From contig NZ_CANLNS010000001.1 of NCBI RefSeq assembly GCF_947492715.1, positions 1,426,001 through 1,490,000 on the forward strand: DNA of 64,000 nucleotides, in the 5' to 3' direction. The notes below the pieces were generated by a model. The model was not told where the DNA came from and did no database searches. It saw only the letters and a program-made list of their open reading frames with translations. This document shows positions 1 to 9,024 of the stretch, in pieces (the first letter of the stretch is position 1; the number at the start of each line of letters is the position of its first letter). The position numbers and the translations under genes were made by a program. Source of the stretch: an uncultured Psychroserpens sp. Lineage in GTDB: Bacteria > Bacteroidota > Bacteroidia > Flavobacteriales > Flavobacteriaceae.

Positions 1-54
1 AGTTCATACTAAAGTACCAAAATGGTCATACTTTGGTTCTAATACCTTAGTATT

Positions 55-465
55 TCAAATAATTTGAAGGTCTTTAGCAATTTGAAGGGCTTGAGTACGA
101 CGCTTAGCATTTAGCTTTGATAATAAATTTGAAACGTGTGTTTTTACAGTGCTTTCAGACACAAAAAGTTTGTCTCCAATCTCTTTATTAGATAAACCTT
201 CTGAAATTCCTATAAGAACTTCATATTCTCGATTGCTAATTTCTAAGTCTTTTATTTTTTTATGATCAATTTCTTTAGATACTAGATTGTGTTTGTGCAA
301 ACTTTTCTTGTTTATGAAAACACCAATAGCAAAGAATACAATTGCAATAATGGCTATTATGATTTCAATTTTTAAGTTATTTGAAACCAACGCATACTTA
401 CTAAATTGAAATAACAAGAGTAATGCTAAAATGAGCAAGCCAAAAACAAGAATGGTTTTTTTCAT
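55..465 (-). CDS. LuxR-type HTH protein with N-terminal membrane anchor
   Basis: A 136-aa protein with two hydrophobic segments (about residues 4-20 and 33-52), a short basic linker, and a C-terminal LuxR/GerE helix-turn-helix (about 72-136). The HTH core reads LSNKEIGDKLFVSESTVKTH, typical of the family. No receiver domain is present. Membrane-anchored LuxR proteins of this size are common in Flavobacteriaceae and presumably act as one-component transcription regulators. The target genes cannot be seen here. The start is the only upstream ATG and is followed directly by a lysine-rich signal-anchor. Confidence 0.85.
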   Translation of the reverse strand: MKKTILVFGLLILALLLLFQFSKYALVSNNLKIEIIIAIIAIVFFAIGVFINKKSLHKHNLVSKEIDHKKIKDLEISNREYEVLIGISEGLSNKEIGDKLFVSESTVKTHVSNLLSKLNAKRRTQALQIAKDLQII

Positions 466-497
466 GTCTTAAAATTATAAATTTTAAGTTCAATAGA

Positions 498-1439
498 TTA
501 CTTCAATAGAAATTCTGTTTTTATTTTATCGACTATTGTTTGAGCGAGTTTCTCTTTGCTCTCAACAGTCCATCCTGCCACATGTGGCGTAAGTATCACA
601 TTTTCTGCGGAAATGATATACTTGAATTCTTCTGGCATTTGGTTGGAAAATATATTCTCAAAAGACGACTTTTCATATTCTAACACATCAAGTCCTGCAC
701 CTAATATTTTACCAGAATTTAAAGCGACTACTAAATCTTTGGTAACAACACTTTTTCCTCTAGCTGTATTGATTAACCAGAATGGGTTTTTAAACCTGCT
801 AATGAATTCTGAATTAATCATATTAACCGTTAATGGTGTTTCTGGAGTATGAAGACTTAGCACATGAGATTTATCTTGAAGTTCCTCCAAAGACACTTGC
901 CTGGCGTTCTGATCCCCAACATTGGGTTTGATATCATAACAAAGCACATCAACATCGAAACCTCGCAATTTTTTAGCAAAGGCTTTTCCCATATTACCAT
1001 AACCAATTAGCCCAACGGTTTTTCCGTCTAGTTCACTGCCGCGATTACCTTCGCGATCCCACTTGCCGTTGCTAACTTCATCGTTAGCCTTGTTTAATTT
1101 ATTTAAAAGTGCTAATAACATGGCAAGACTATGTTCTCCTACGGCGTTACGATTACCTTCAGGAGCTGATATTAATTTGATTCCTTTTTTTGCAGCATAA
1201 TTGCAATCAATATTCTCAAGTCCTGCGCCAACACGTCCAATAAATTTTAAGTTACTGGCAGCATCAAGAAATTGCTTGTCGATTTTAAACCGACTGCGAA
1301 TAACAATGCCATCGTAGACATGAATTTGATTTTCTATAGCTTCTTTTGAAGAGGTGTAGTCTTCGTTGTTGGTAAAACCTAAAGCCTTAAGTTGTGATAT
1401 AAGCAAAGGATGATTGCTGTCTAGGTGAAGTATATTCAT
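498..1439 (-). CDS. D-2-hydroxyacid dehydrogenase (phosphoglycerate dehydrogenase-like)
   Basis: NAD-dependent oxidoreductase of the D-isomer 2-hydroxyacid dehydrogenase family, likely acting on 3-phosphoglycerate or another 2-hydroxyacid. It shows the Rossmann signature GLIGYGNMGKAFAKKL, a substrate-binding NTARG motif and the catalytic histidine in TPHVAG. The length of 313 aa is normal for the short SerA/GyaR-like type without an ACT domain. The reading frame stays open to 1520, but that extension runs through a palindromic repeat (1441-1517). The ATG at 1439 (MNILHLDS) is therefore preferred. No other serine-pathway gene is adjacent, so the substrate is uncertain. Confidence 0.88.
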   Translation of the reverse strand: MNILHLDSNHPLLISQLKALGFTNNEDYTSSKEAIENQIHVYDGIVIRSRFKIDKQFLDAASNLKFIGRVGAGLENIDCNYAAKKGIKLISAPEGNRNAVGEHSLAMLLALLNKLNKANDEVSNGKWDREGNRGSELDGKTVGLIGYGNMGKAFAKKLRGFDVDVLCYDIKPNVGDQNARQVSLEELQDKSHVLSLHTPETPLTVNMINSEFISRFKNPFWLINTARGKSVVTKDLVVALNSGKILGAGLDVLEYEKSSFENIFSNQMPEEFKYIISAENVILTPHVAGWTVESKEKLAQTIVDKIKTEFLLK

Positions 1440-1440
1440 A

Positions 1441-1517
1441 GTGGTCATTTCGACATGAGGAACAGAGTGATGATTGATAAATCTAGTCTTGAGATGTCTC
1501 AACTTCGTTCGACATGA
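1441..1517. repeat. REP-like intergenic palindromic element
   Basis: The element begins GTCATTTCGACATGAGG and ends CTTCGTTCGACATGAC, imperfect inverted arms, with an internal AGATGTCTCAACTTCG segment. This resembles the GTCATTTCGA...TCGAAATGAC palindromes scattered between genes in many flavobacterial genomes (recognised from memory). It lies between the dehydrogenase and cupin genes and is translated only if the dehydrogenase start is placed too far upstream. Confidence 0.5.
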
Positions 1518-1520
1518 CAA

Positions 1521-1886
1521 TTAAATTTCGGGATATTCGGTTTGTGTTTTTTCATGTTCGACCTTACCAGTATGCGCTGTATCTAACTTTTCGAATAATA
1601 ACAAATGCACTTCTTCGTCATTTTTGGTGCATGGGTTATGCTCAACGCCTTTAGGAACAACGATGAGTTCTCCTTCTTTTATGATTTCGGTTCGGTCTCT
1701 AAATTGCATATAGAGCGTGCCTTTTATAACTTGGAATAACTCGTCTTCATCATCATGACTATGCCATACAAACTCGCCTTTTATTTTAGCGAGAATGACT
1801 TGCATATTATCTACTGTGGCTATGCGATGTGGATGCCATTGTTTGGAGAACATGGCGTGTTTTTCTTTAATATTTATGGGTTTCAT
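1521..1886 (-). CDS. Cupin domain protein
   Basis: Single-domain cupin of 121 aa. Motif 1 starts at GEFVWHSH and provides metal ligands H42, H44 and E49. Motif 2 is PKGVEHNP and provides H83. This is the canonical small Cupin_2 barrel, so a metal (Fe, Mn or Zn) is likely bound. Such proteins serve as dioxygenases, isomerases or ligand sensors, and the substrate cannot be deduced. It is upstream of the hydroxyacid dehydrogenase on the same strand, with the REP-like element between. Confidence 0.85.
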   Translation of the reverse strand: MKPINIKEKHAMFSKQWHPHRIATVDNMQVILAKIKGEFVWHSHDDEDELFQVIKGTLYMQFRDRTEIIKEGELIVVPKGVEHNPCTKNDEEVHLLLFEKLDTAHTGKVEHEKTQTEYPEI

Positions 1887-1947
1887 ATGTAATAGATTTT
1901 TATGCTTTAAAGTTACAAAGTTTTGCGTTAGTGATGGAACATGTGTT

Positions 1948-2000
1948 GGAGCTCCTCGAAGAGAGCGACTTGTGAGAGCACGACCCGAAGGGGAACGCCC
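1948..2000. other. GC-rich intergenic patch of unknown origin
   Basis: About 53 bp, visibly GC-rich against AT-rich flanks, fill most of the gap between the cupin start and the mgtE stop. It contains a GCTC/GAGC mini-inverted repeat and a CCC-GAA-GGG mini-hairpin. It could be a dispersed intergenic repeat, but a single window cannot show that. Confidence 0.35.
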
Positions 2001-3370
2001 TAAATATTAAGAATCAATTTGGCAATCCAGAAATAGATGAGAATTCCGAAAATGTCATTACTTGTTGTGATAAAAGGCCCTGTTGCGATTGCAGGATCAA
2101 TACCTCTTTTGTTTAAGAATAATGGAACAAAAGTTCCTATTAAACCTGCAACAATAATAACAGCGATTAAAGAAGCCGAAATAGCAAGTGCTGTATAGAA
2201 TTCGCCTTTTGTTGCCCAAACAAATAAAAACAAGAAGAGCGCTAAAATAGTACCATTAAGTGCTGCGAGGAACATTTCTTTTAGTAAACGACTATTGATG
2301 CTACCTTTAACATCATCATTAGCCAAACCTTGTACAATAATGGCACTCGATTGTACACCAACATTGCCTGCCATTGCAGCAATTAATGGTGTAAAAAAGA
2401 ACAATACTGCATATTTTTCAAATGTATTTTGAAAACCCTCCATAATCAAAAAAGCACCAACACCACCAACTAATCCTAAGAACAGCCATGGTAATCGTGC
2501 TCTAGTGAGTTCAATAATACTATCATCGGCCTCGACATCTTGTGTAATACCAGCTGCTAGTTGATAATCTTTGTCTGCTTCCTCTTTTAAAACATCGACA
2601 ATATCATCAATGGTAATTCTTCCTAATAAGGTTTGCTCATTGTCAACTACAGGAATGGCTTCTAAATCGTATTTAGCCATAACTTTGGCAACGTCTTCAA
2701 CATCGTCTTCAACATTAACATAGTCTACATTGTCTTTAGCGATATCAGCTATCTTTTGTTCACTTTTGGCTACGATTAAATCTTTCAATGACAGCCGACC
2801 AATAAGTTTCTCTTCTTTATCTACAACATAAATAGAATGGACTCTGGTCACCTCTTTAGCCTGACCTCTAATACGACGTAAACATCCTGCAACTGTCCAT
2901 GTTTCGTAAACTTTAACGAGTTCTTTAGCCATTAAACTACCTGCAGTATCATCGTCATAGGCAAGAAGTTCTGTGATTTCTTCTCTATGCTCATCATCTT
3001 CAATTCTGGAGATAACTTCGGCCTGACGTTCTTCTGGAAGCTCTGCAATGATATCGGCAGCATCATCTGTGTCTAGTTCTTCAACTTCTTCGGCAATTTC
3101 TTTGGCAGATAGGTTTTCGAGTACCTTTTCTCTGGTATCGTCATCAAGTTCTGTAAGAATATATGAAGTTGTTTCAGAATCTAATAATTTAATAACGTAA
3201 ATCGAATCATCTAAATCTAGTTCATCTAGAATTTCGGCAATATCGGCGTAATGAAATTCATTTAACAGTAGTTTAAGTGTTTTGTCATCGCTATTTGCGA
3301 CATGCATTTCTACTTGTTCAATGAGTTCATTGGTAAGCTCAAATTGATTATGTTCTTTCTCTTCGATCAA
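2000..3370 (-). CDS. mgtE: Magnesium transporter MgtE
   Basis: Mg2+ channel of the inner membrane, 456 aa. It has the full domain order: an acidic helical MgtE N domain (about 20-125), two CBS domains (about 130-255) and a C-terminal membrane domain with about five spans (about 280-455). The pore-helix region includes PLIAAMAGNVGVQSSAI, as in characterised MgtE, and N-terminal acidic stretches such as ELDTDDAADI suit Mg2+ sensing. It lies 11 nt downstream of rsmA on the same strand and is probably co-transcribed. Confidence 0.95.
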   Translation of the reverse strand: MIEEKEHNQFELTNELIEQVEMHVANSDDKTLKLLLNEFHYADIAEILDELDLDDSIYVIKLLDSETTSYILTELDDDTREKVLENLSAKEIAEEVEELDTDDAADIIAELPEERQAEVISRIEDDEHREEITELLAYDDDTAGSLMAKELVKVYETWTVAGCLRRIRGQAKEVTRVHSIYVVDKEEKLIGRLSLKDLIVAKSEQKIADIAKDNVDYVNVEDDVEDVAKVMAKYDLEAIPVVDNEQTLLGRITIDDIVDVLKEEADKDYQLAAGITQDVEADDSIIELTRARLPWLFLGLVGGVGAFLIMEGFQNTFEKYAVLFFFTPLIAAMAGNVGVQSSAIIVQGLANDDVKGSINSRLLKEMFLAALNGTILALFLFLFVWATKGEFYTALAISASLIAVIIVAGLIGTFVPLFLNKRGIDPAIATGPFITTSNDIFGILIYFWIAKLILNI

Positions 3371-3381
3371 ACGAGATGGTT

Positions 3382-4176
3382 TTACGTATTTGTATCGTCG
3401 TTTTCAATAAGTTGTGTGAGTTCCAAAAAAGAATCGACGCTTAGTTGTTCTGGACGATTGCCAAATATAACATTTGCTTTTAAATTATCGGAAAGATTGA
3501 ATGTTTTTAAACTGTTACGTAGGGTTTTTCTGCGTTGTTGAAATGCCGTTTTTACCACTCTGAAAAAAAGCTTCTCATCAACAGGCAGTGTCATGTTTTC
3601 TTTTCTTTTTAAAAGTAATACTCCAGAGTCTATTTTTGGAGGTGGATTAAAAACAGTTGGTGGTACTGTAAATAGATACTCGGCATCATAAAATGCTTGG
3701 GTTAATACTGAAAGTATGCCATACACTTTAGAGCCTTCTTTAGAACAAATACGTTGCGCAACTTCCTTTTGAAACATGCCTGAAAATTCTGGAATTTGAG
3801 CCCTCATTTCTAACGTTTTGAAGACAATTTGAGTTGAAATGTTATAAGGAAAATTTCCTATTATGGCGAAGGGTTCGTTGTTGAAAATTTTAGTGAGGTC
3901 GTACTTTAAGAAATCTTGTTCGTATACACGATCTGCCAAATTGAGATAATTGGCTTTTAAATAATCTACAGATTCGGTATCGATTTCAATAACATGAGTT
4001 TTGATGGGTTTGTCTAGCAAGTATTTGGTTAAAACACCCATACCTGGACCAATTTCTAATATATGTTTGTAGCCTTCTAGACTTAAAGTGTCTGCAATAT
4101 CTTGAGCTACAGATTCGTCTGTCAAGAAATGTTGACCTAAGTGTTTTTTTGCTTTAACTTGATAGTTGTTTGCCAC
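3382..4176 (-). CDS. rsmA: 16S rRNA dimethyladenosine transferase RsmA (KsgA)
   Basis: SAM-dependent dimethylation of the two adjacent adenines in 16S rRNA helix 45 during 30S maturation. The SAM-binding motif EIGPGMG is at residues 41-47 and the catalytic motif is N108-F-P-Y111 (the usual NLPY). The N-terminal KKHLGQHFL is family-typical, and 264 aa is the usual length. It starts one base downstream of the DUF4286 gene and precedes mgtE. Confidence 0.97.
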   Translation of the reverse strand: MANNYQVKAKKHLGQHFLTDESVAQDIADTLSLEGYKHILEIGPGMGVLTKYLLDKPIKTHVIEIDTESVDYLKANYLNLADRVYEQDFLKYDLTKIFNNEPFAIIGNFPYNISTQIVFKTLEMRAQIPEFSGMFQKEVAQRICSKEGSKVYGILSVLTQAFYDAEYLFTVPPTVFNPPPKIDSGVLLLKRKENMTLPVDEKLFFRVVKTAFQQRRKTLRNSLKTFNLSDNLKANVIFGNRPEQLSVDSFLELTQLIENDDTNT

Positions 4177-4177
4177 G

Positions 4178-4501
4178 TTATTTAAAGTTTACGGTGTATT
4201 CATCTACGATTTGAAGCTCAGTTCTAAAGGCTAACATTTTATCTGCAAATTTTTTAAGACCGTCTGTTCTTAGTCTTTCAGCATCTTCTCTATAATAGGC
4301 ATCTAGAGCTTCTCTAGAATAAGAACGATACTGTACAGAATATGTTTGTCCGCCCATCTCTTCTTCAACAAGTACTTTGGTTAAAGTAGCTTTATCAAAT
4401 TTTCCAGTTCCTAATACCTGAGGGATATGTTCTTTTATCCATACTAACCATTCATCATGAACGCTATCATCAATATTGATAGTGACGTTATATATAATCA
4501 T
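4178..4501 (-). CDS. DUF4286 family protein
   Basis: A 107-aa soluble protein starting [19 protein letters not shown], characteristic of DUF4286, a small ferredoxin-like-fold family common in Bacteroidota and often found next to rsmA. The function is unknown. It abuts rsmA almost without spacing, which suggests an operon. Confidence 0.88.
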   Translation of the reverse strand: MIIYNVTINIDDSVHDEWLVWIKEHIPQVLGTGKFDKATLTKVLVEEEMGGQTYSVQYRSYSREALDAYYREDAERLRTDGLKKFADKMLAFRTELQIVDEYTVNFK

Positions 4502-4546
4502 ATGTTTTTATTTAATGATCCTGCGATTGACGCAAACTATTGAATT

Positions 4547-5059
4547 TTATAAATTTTTTACAAATAACAGAAGTTCTTCGCCGTTGTCAAAGGGTTTTAT
4601 CCTTTTTTGGTAAGATAAGCCTAATTTTTCCAAAAGATGAATTGAAGCTTGGTTTTCTGGAAGTGTAATGGCACATACTGTTTTTATGTTGAATGTGTCT
4701 TTTGCAAGAACCATAAGTTGGGAAGCACCTTCGAAACCATAGCCTAAGCCTTCATAACCTGGAAGTAATGAAAACCCAATGTCAACATGGTCAAGGGTAT
4801 CTCGTTTTAATAATCCAAAGGAACCAATAGGCTTTAGGTTTTCAGATTTTAGTAGCACTTTGTAATATCCAAAGTCAAAATCTTCATAACATTTGAGTTG
4901 ATTGTTTTGTATATAGCTTTTGGCTTGCTCAACAGTTTTCACGTTGCGATCTCCAATATATTTTATCCAACCAGGAGAGTTCATTAATTCTAGAATAAAA
5001 GGCGCATCATCTACAGTGATTTTAGAGAATATAAGTCTGTTGGTTTCTGCGATTTGCAT
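4547..5059 (-). CDS. GNAT family N-acetyltransferase
   Basis: A 170-aa protein of the RimJ/RimL-like Acetyltransf_3 subgroup. It has the N-terminal TNRLIFSKI, the central strand GSFGLLKRDTLDHVDIGF, the acetyl-CoA-loop region GYEGLGYGFEG and the helix ENQASIHLLEKLG. It transfers an acetyl group to an amine, and the substrate is unknown. It is spaced 3 nt from the downstream HAD gene, consistent with an operon. Confidence 0.9.
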   Translation of the reverse strand: MQIAETNRLIFSKITVDDAPFILELMNSPGWIKYIGDRNVKTVEQAKSYIQNNQLKCYEDFDFGYYKVLLKSENLKPIGSFGLLKRDTLDHVDIGFSLLPGYEGLGYGFEGASQLMVLAKDTFNIKTVCAITLPENQASIHLLEKLGLSYQKRIKPFDNGEELLLFVKNL

Positions 5060-5062
5060 TGG

Positions 5063-5512
5063 TTAGTTAAGGTTTTTAATGTTCTTTTTTATGGTTTCAA
5101 CCCAGTTTTTATCAGATGGCTTTATTATAAGCGTTTCAAAATTATATTTTTTTGCTTCAATAGCGACTCCTTTCGAATCATCAATGTGCAGATCAAAATT
5201 AAATGCTTTTGGATATTTTGAGGCATCTATATTTTTAGATCTTAAAACGTATTGATTTTCTTTCTGATTGATAATCGTGTTAACCTTAATTCCATAGTAT
5301 TTTAAGGTTTTCCGAATTTTATTCTTTGTTCTAAAAGATGTTGTGTAAATATGAATAGTATGTCCACGCTTCTGTAACTGGAAAATCAACTCTTTAGTGC
5401 CTTTTCGTAGTTCTTCTACGCCCAATAACTTAGCTATTACACTTCTATATTCTGTTTCAAATTCGTTTCCACATGGAATTAATGTGCTATCAAGATCAAA
5501 GCTAATATTCAT
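5063..5512 (-). CDS. HAD-superfamily hydrolase
   Basis: A 149-aa HAD-fold protein. Motif I is DLDST (D6 and D8 as nucleophile and acid), motif II is the threonine in IYTTS, and motif IV is HIDDSKG. No large cap domain fits in this length, so it is a minimal capless phosphatase that may act on a protein, nucleic acid or small phosphorylated substrate. It lies between the GNAT and TPR genes on the same strand. Confidence 0.85.
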   Translation of the reverse strand: MNISFDLDSTLIPCGNEFETEYRSVIAKLLGVEELRKGTKELIFQLQKRGHTIHIYTTSFRTKNKIRKTLKYYGIKVNTIINQKENQYVLRSKNIDASKYPKAFNFDLHIDDSKGVAIEAKKYNFETLIIKPSDKNWVETIKKNIKNLN

Positions 5513-5527
5513 CTCAACTAGTCATAT

Positions 5528-7303
5528 CTAATTTATCGCATCACCACGCAGTCGTCTAAAGCGTTTTCTGGCTTCTATAAAATAGATACTGTCTTCATGG
5601 TCAAAAATAATCTTCTCATAAAGTTCTTTAGCTTTTTCTGGCTGATCTAGCTTGTTTTGGTAGAGTTCTGCTAAAAAATAATGCGCGTCATCGGCTAAAA
5701 TTTCATCTCTATAGTTAGCAATGATGTATTCATAATTATCCACAGCTTTGTCAATTTGATTGGTTTTTTCAAACAACTTTGCTTGCATAAACAAGGCTTG
5801 ATCTTCAATGGTTTCACCCTTATGCTCGGTTAAAATGGTATCTAAAAGCCCAATAGCTTCTTCATTTTTATTTTGAAAAGACATCAGGTCTGCTTTAGAA
5901 TAGAGTTTTAATCCTGTTTGTAACGAGTCTTCATCTTTGTTATCTGAAATCAACAACTTAAGATCTAGGGCGTCATTAGCTATAAGCTGTGATGTAGATG
6001 ATTTCAATATTTTTAATTGGGATTCTGCCCATTGAAAATCACCTTTATAGTAACTTGTTTTTGCTACTTTAAATCTAGCTTCTTGAGAAATGGTACTGTT
6101 TTTAAGGTTAGCCTGAATTTGAGTATAGTAAATTAAGGCTTCGTTAAATCGTTCTTGAAAGACAAGGATATCTCCCAACTTCAGCTTAACTTTTGCCTCT
6201 TGAAATACAGATAACTGTAACTCTAGACTCTTTTTCAAAAAGTCACTAGCACGTTTAGGTTGATGTTTATTGAACGCGAGAAAATTTCCGTAGGCAATTT
6301 GAAGCGCAATCGTTTGTTCGTATTTACCATATTGGTCAAACAATTGGTTGAATTTCTCATCTATGTCATCTAACTCTTGTTTTTCGGCATTTTCAATTTC
6401 TATATCGAGCATGTATTGGTGAGCTGTTAGTCTCGTGTCAATATCTTGAGAATTATCTAATATAAATTGGAAAATTGAATTGGCAATATCATTTTCTTTC
6501 TCTTTAACTGTGGCCATTGCCAAATCTAGTATGCGACTTAAACTTTCCTGACTTCTTCGGTACAGCGCTTTTTCTTGTATGAAAGCCTTGTTGTATTCTT
6601 TTTGTTGAATGTATAACCAACTCAACATATCGTACCAGTATGGCTCGGGATTAGATTGTAATTTTTTAAGTAGTAGTTTTCTTAAAATTAGGTTGTTTTC
6701 GCTGTCCTTATTTTCTGAAACAAAATCGCTAAAGGCACGTTTGGCATTACTTAGAAAATTAGGTTTTACTTCAATGTAATCGATATAATTTGAAAAAAGT
6801 AATTCAATATTACCCTGTTCTCCATAAATACGAGCCATTTGCATATTGAAGTTAAAATCTGGGTTTGTTTCCATTCCTTTTTTATAGGCTTCTAAGGCCT
6901 GGTCTAAAAGTGAATGATCTTCAAATTTTCTAGCGATACCGTAGGTGTAGCTTGGTTTTTCTGTAACTTTTGAAATAGCTTCTTTATAGTACTTATTGGC
7001 TAAGTTAGTACTGTCCATAAGTTGATAGTTATACCCTAGCTCAACTAATAAAGCAGGATAATTAATTTCCTGCATTCGTTGTAAAATAATCTCTTTGGCT
7101 TCATTATAACGTTCTAACTGTTGAAGTGTAGCAACAATTTTATAGATGTATTTTGAGCTTTTTTTCTTGGCGTTGAGTTTTTCGTAGGTAAGCAATGCTT
7201 TTTCGAATTCGCCACGCTTAAAGTAGTCGTCGGCTAATTGCTCGCTTTGTGCGAATATAAGTCCGCAACTGCAAAGAGTAAGTATGATTAAAAGACGACG
7301 CAT
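5528..7303 (-). CDS. Secreted or periplasmic tetratricopeptide-repeat protein
   Basis: A 591-aa protein with an N-terminal signal sequence (MRRLLIILTLCSCGLIFAQ) followed by about a dozen TPR or TPR-like units, such as the C-terminal ALFMQAKLFEKTNQIDKAVD and HYFLAELYQNKLDQPEKAKE. TPR superhelices scaffold protein complexes. The likely location is the periplasm or inner face of the outer membrane, possibly lipid-anchored at C17 or C19 although the lipobox is poor. The frame is open to 7336, but the signal peptide fixes the start at 7303. Confidence 0.85.
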   Translation of the reverse strand: MRRLLIILTLCSCGLIFAQSEQLADDYFKRGEFEKALLTYEKLNAKKKSSKYIYKIVATLQQLERYNEAKEIILQRMQEINYPALLVELGYNYQLMDSTNLANKYYKEAISKVTEKPSYTYGIARKFEDHSLLDQALEAYKKGMETNPDFNFNMQMARIYGEQGNIELLFSNYIDYIEVKPNFLSNAKRAFSDFVSENKDSENNLILRKLLLKKLQSNPEPYWYDMLSWLYIQQKEYNKAFIQEKALYRRSQESLSRILDLAMATVKEKENDIANSIFQFILDNSQDIDTRLTAHQYMLDIEIENAEKQELDDIDEKFNQLFDQYGKYEQTIALQIAYGNFLAFNKHQPKRASDFLKKSLELQLSVFQEAKVKLKLGDILVFQERFNEALIYYTQIQANLKNSTISQEARFKVAKTSYYKGDFQWAESQLKILKSSTSQLIANDALDLKLLISDNKDEDSLQTGLKLYSKADLMSFQNKNEEAIGLLDTILTEHKGETIEDQALFMQAKLFEKTNQIDKAVDNYEYIIANYRDEILADDAHYFLAELYQNKLDQPEKAKELYEKIIFDHEDSIYFIEARKRFRRLRGDAIN

Positions 7304-7381
7304 ATTTATTATTTTATGTAAATATAACAAATGCAATTACGAGATATTGTGAATGTTTTTATAATTAATTCGTTAAAGTGC

Positions 7382-7413
7382 AAAAAAAATGCCTAAACAC
7401 AAGTTTAGGCATT
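7382..7413 (-). terminator. Rho-independent terminator (minus strand)
   Basis: A perfect 11-bp stem, AATGCCTAAAC / GTTTAGGCATT, with an ACAA loop (7388-7413). On the minus strand it is followed by a run of eight T. It ends the transcript of the micro-gene at 7463-7577. Confidence 0.85.
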
Positions 7414-7462
7414 CACAACAAAATAAATGTGCTATTAATCTATTCTTTACAAAATGATTCAG

Positions 7463-7577
7463 TTATTCTGCTATGGCTTTTGTAAGGTCAGGTTGGTGGT
7501 CTTTATGTTTAGAAAAAGACTTTGCTAGCCATTACAACAAGTGTCACTAGCAGTACGATACGTTTAATATTTTTCAT
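7463..7577 (-). pseudogene. Small secreted or membrane peptide gene, apparently frameshifted
   Basis: On the minus strand an ATG at 7577 opens MKNIKRIVLLVTLVVMASK, a hydrophobic signal-like stretch, but the frame stops after 22 codons. Removing one T from a five-T run (about 7509-7513) would continue it as VFSKHKDHQPDLTKAIAE and a stop at 7463, a coherent 37-aa peptide. The frame is flanked by terminators at 7382-7413 and 7641-7682, so it occupies its own transcription unit. It is either a real +1 homopolymer frameshift, a sequencing error, or a 22-aa peptide with a coincidental continuation. The function is unknown. Confidence 0.4.
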
Positions 7578-7640
7578 AATAAGTAGGTTAGTTCTTATTT
7601 GGAATACTAACATCACAAATATTAATTGAAAAACAAAGAA

Positions 7641-7682
7641 AAATGCTAAAAAATCGTTGAACAACGTTATTTTTTAGCATTT
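7641..7682 (-). terminator. Bidirectional-looking terminator after serS
   Basis: A long stem pairs AAATGCTAAAAAAT with ATTTTTTAGCATTT, and the inner CGTTG pairs with CAACG. It lies 33 nt downstream of the serS stop and separates serS from the micro-gene. Confidence 0.8.
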
Positions 7683-7714
7683 AAACGATATTAAATAATA
7701 AAATTCTTACAAAT

Positions 7715-8983
7715 TTAAATTTTATCAAATCCTGTATATGGAATTAAAACTTCAGGAATTTTAATGCCGTCTTCGGTTTGATAGTTCTCTAGAATACCAG
7801 CTAAAACTCTTGGTAATGCTAAAGAACTTCCATTAAGTGTATGACACAATTGTGTTTTGCCATCTTGATTTTTAAATCGCAATTTTAATCTGTTTGCTTG
7901 AAAAGTCTCAAAGTTTGACACACTAGAAATTTCTAACCATCTGTCCTGAGCTGTCGAGAACACTTCAAAATCATAGGTTAACGCAGAAGCGAAAGTCACA
8001 TCTCCGCCACATAATCTTAATATTCTATATGGTAATTTTAACTCTCTTAGTATCATTTTCACGTGTTCTATCATTCCTTCAAATGCCTTATATGAGTTGT
8101 CTGGATGTTCAACACGAATAATTTCAACTTTATCAAATTGATGCAATCGATTAAGTCCTCTTACATGAGCACCATAACTTCCAGCTTCTCTTCTAAAACA
8201 TGGTGTATAACCTGTTATACCAATTGGTAAGTCGTTTTGAGATAATAATTCATCTCTAAATAAATTAGTGCCAGGAACTTCAGCTGTTGGGATGAGGTAT
8301 AAGTTGTCTTCCCCAACATGATACATTTGCCCTTCTTTGTCTGGGAGTTGTCCAGTACCAAAACCAGAGGCTTCATTAACCAAATGTGGTAGTTGATATT
8401 CGGTATAACCAGCTGCTGTATTCTTATCTAGGAAATAAGCAATTAAGGCACGTTGTAACCTCGCTCCTTTTCCTTTATATACAGGGAAACCAGCGCCAGT
8501 AATTTTAGTTCCTAATTCGAAATCGATAATATCATATTTCTTAGCAAGCTCCCAATGCGGAAGCGCACCATCATGAAGTTTTGGAATATCACCTTCAGTG
8601 TATATCTCTTCATTGTCTTCATCAGAATTACCATTTGGAACACTCTCATGAGGTACATTAGGTATTTTATAAAGTAAATTATTTAAACTGTCGGCTGTGG
8701 TGTTCAGTTGTTCACCGAGTGTTTTAGAGCGCTCTTTAAGTAGCGTTGTTTTTTCTTTAAGTTCATTTGCTTCTGCAGCTTTGCCAGATTTAAAGAGGTT
8801 ACCTATTTCTTTTGAAAGGCTATTAGATTCGGCTAAAGTGTTATCTAATTGCGTTTGTAATTGTCGGCGTTCTTCATCTAGTGTAATGACCTCGTCAATC
8901 ATTTGTGATGCATCTAAGTTTCGTTTGGCTAACCGTTTGATGACATCGTCTCTGTTCTCTCTAATAAATGCTACTTGTAACAT
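7715..8983 (-). CDS. serS: Seryl-tRNA synthetase
   Basis: Class II aminoacyl-tRNA synthetase charging tRNA-Ser (and tRNA-Sec where present), 422 aa. It has an N-terminal long antiparallel coiled coil (about 28-100) that grips the tRNA variable arm. The catalytic core shows motif 2 (TPCFRREAGSYG) and motif 3 (GSSLALPRVLAGILENYQ). Length and motifs are complete. Confidence 0.98.
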   Translation of the reverse strand: MLQVAFIRENRDDVIKRLAKRNLDASQMIDEVITLDEERRQLQTQLDNTLAESNSLSKEIGNLFKSGKAAEANELKEKTTLLKERSKTLGEQLNTTADSLNNLLYKIPNVPHESVPNGNSDEDNEEIYTEGDIPKLHDGALPHWELAKKYDIIDFELGTKITGAGFPVYKGKGARLQRALIAYFLDKNTAAGYTEYQLPHLVNEASGFGTGQLPDKEGQMYHVGEDNLYLIPTAEVPGTNLFRDELLSQNDLPIGITGYTPCFRREAGSYGAHVRGLNRLHQFDKVEIIRVEHPDNSYKAFEGMIEHVKMILRELKLPYRILRLCGGDVTFASALTYDFEVFSTAQDRWLEISSVSNFETFQANRLKLRFKNQDGKTQLCHTLNGSSLALPRVLAGILENYQTEDGIKIPEVLIPYTGFDKI

Positions 8984-9024
8984 GGTGTTGTTATATTTTT
9001 TGAAACGCCAAATTTAATGAATTG

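Noticed and set aside
1795-2010. 71-codon plus-strand frame across the cupin start and the GC-rich patch
   Set aside because: It is antisense to the cupin start, has no recognisable domain and is explained by the open complement of a real gene.
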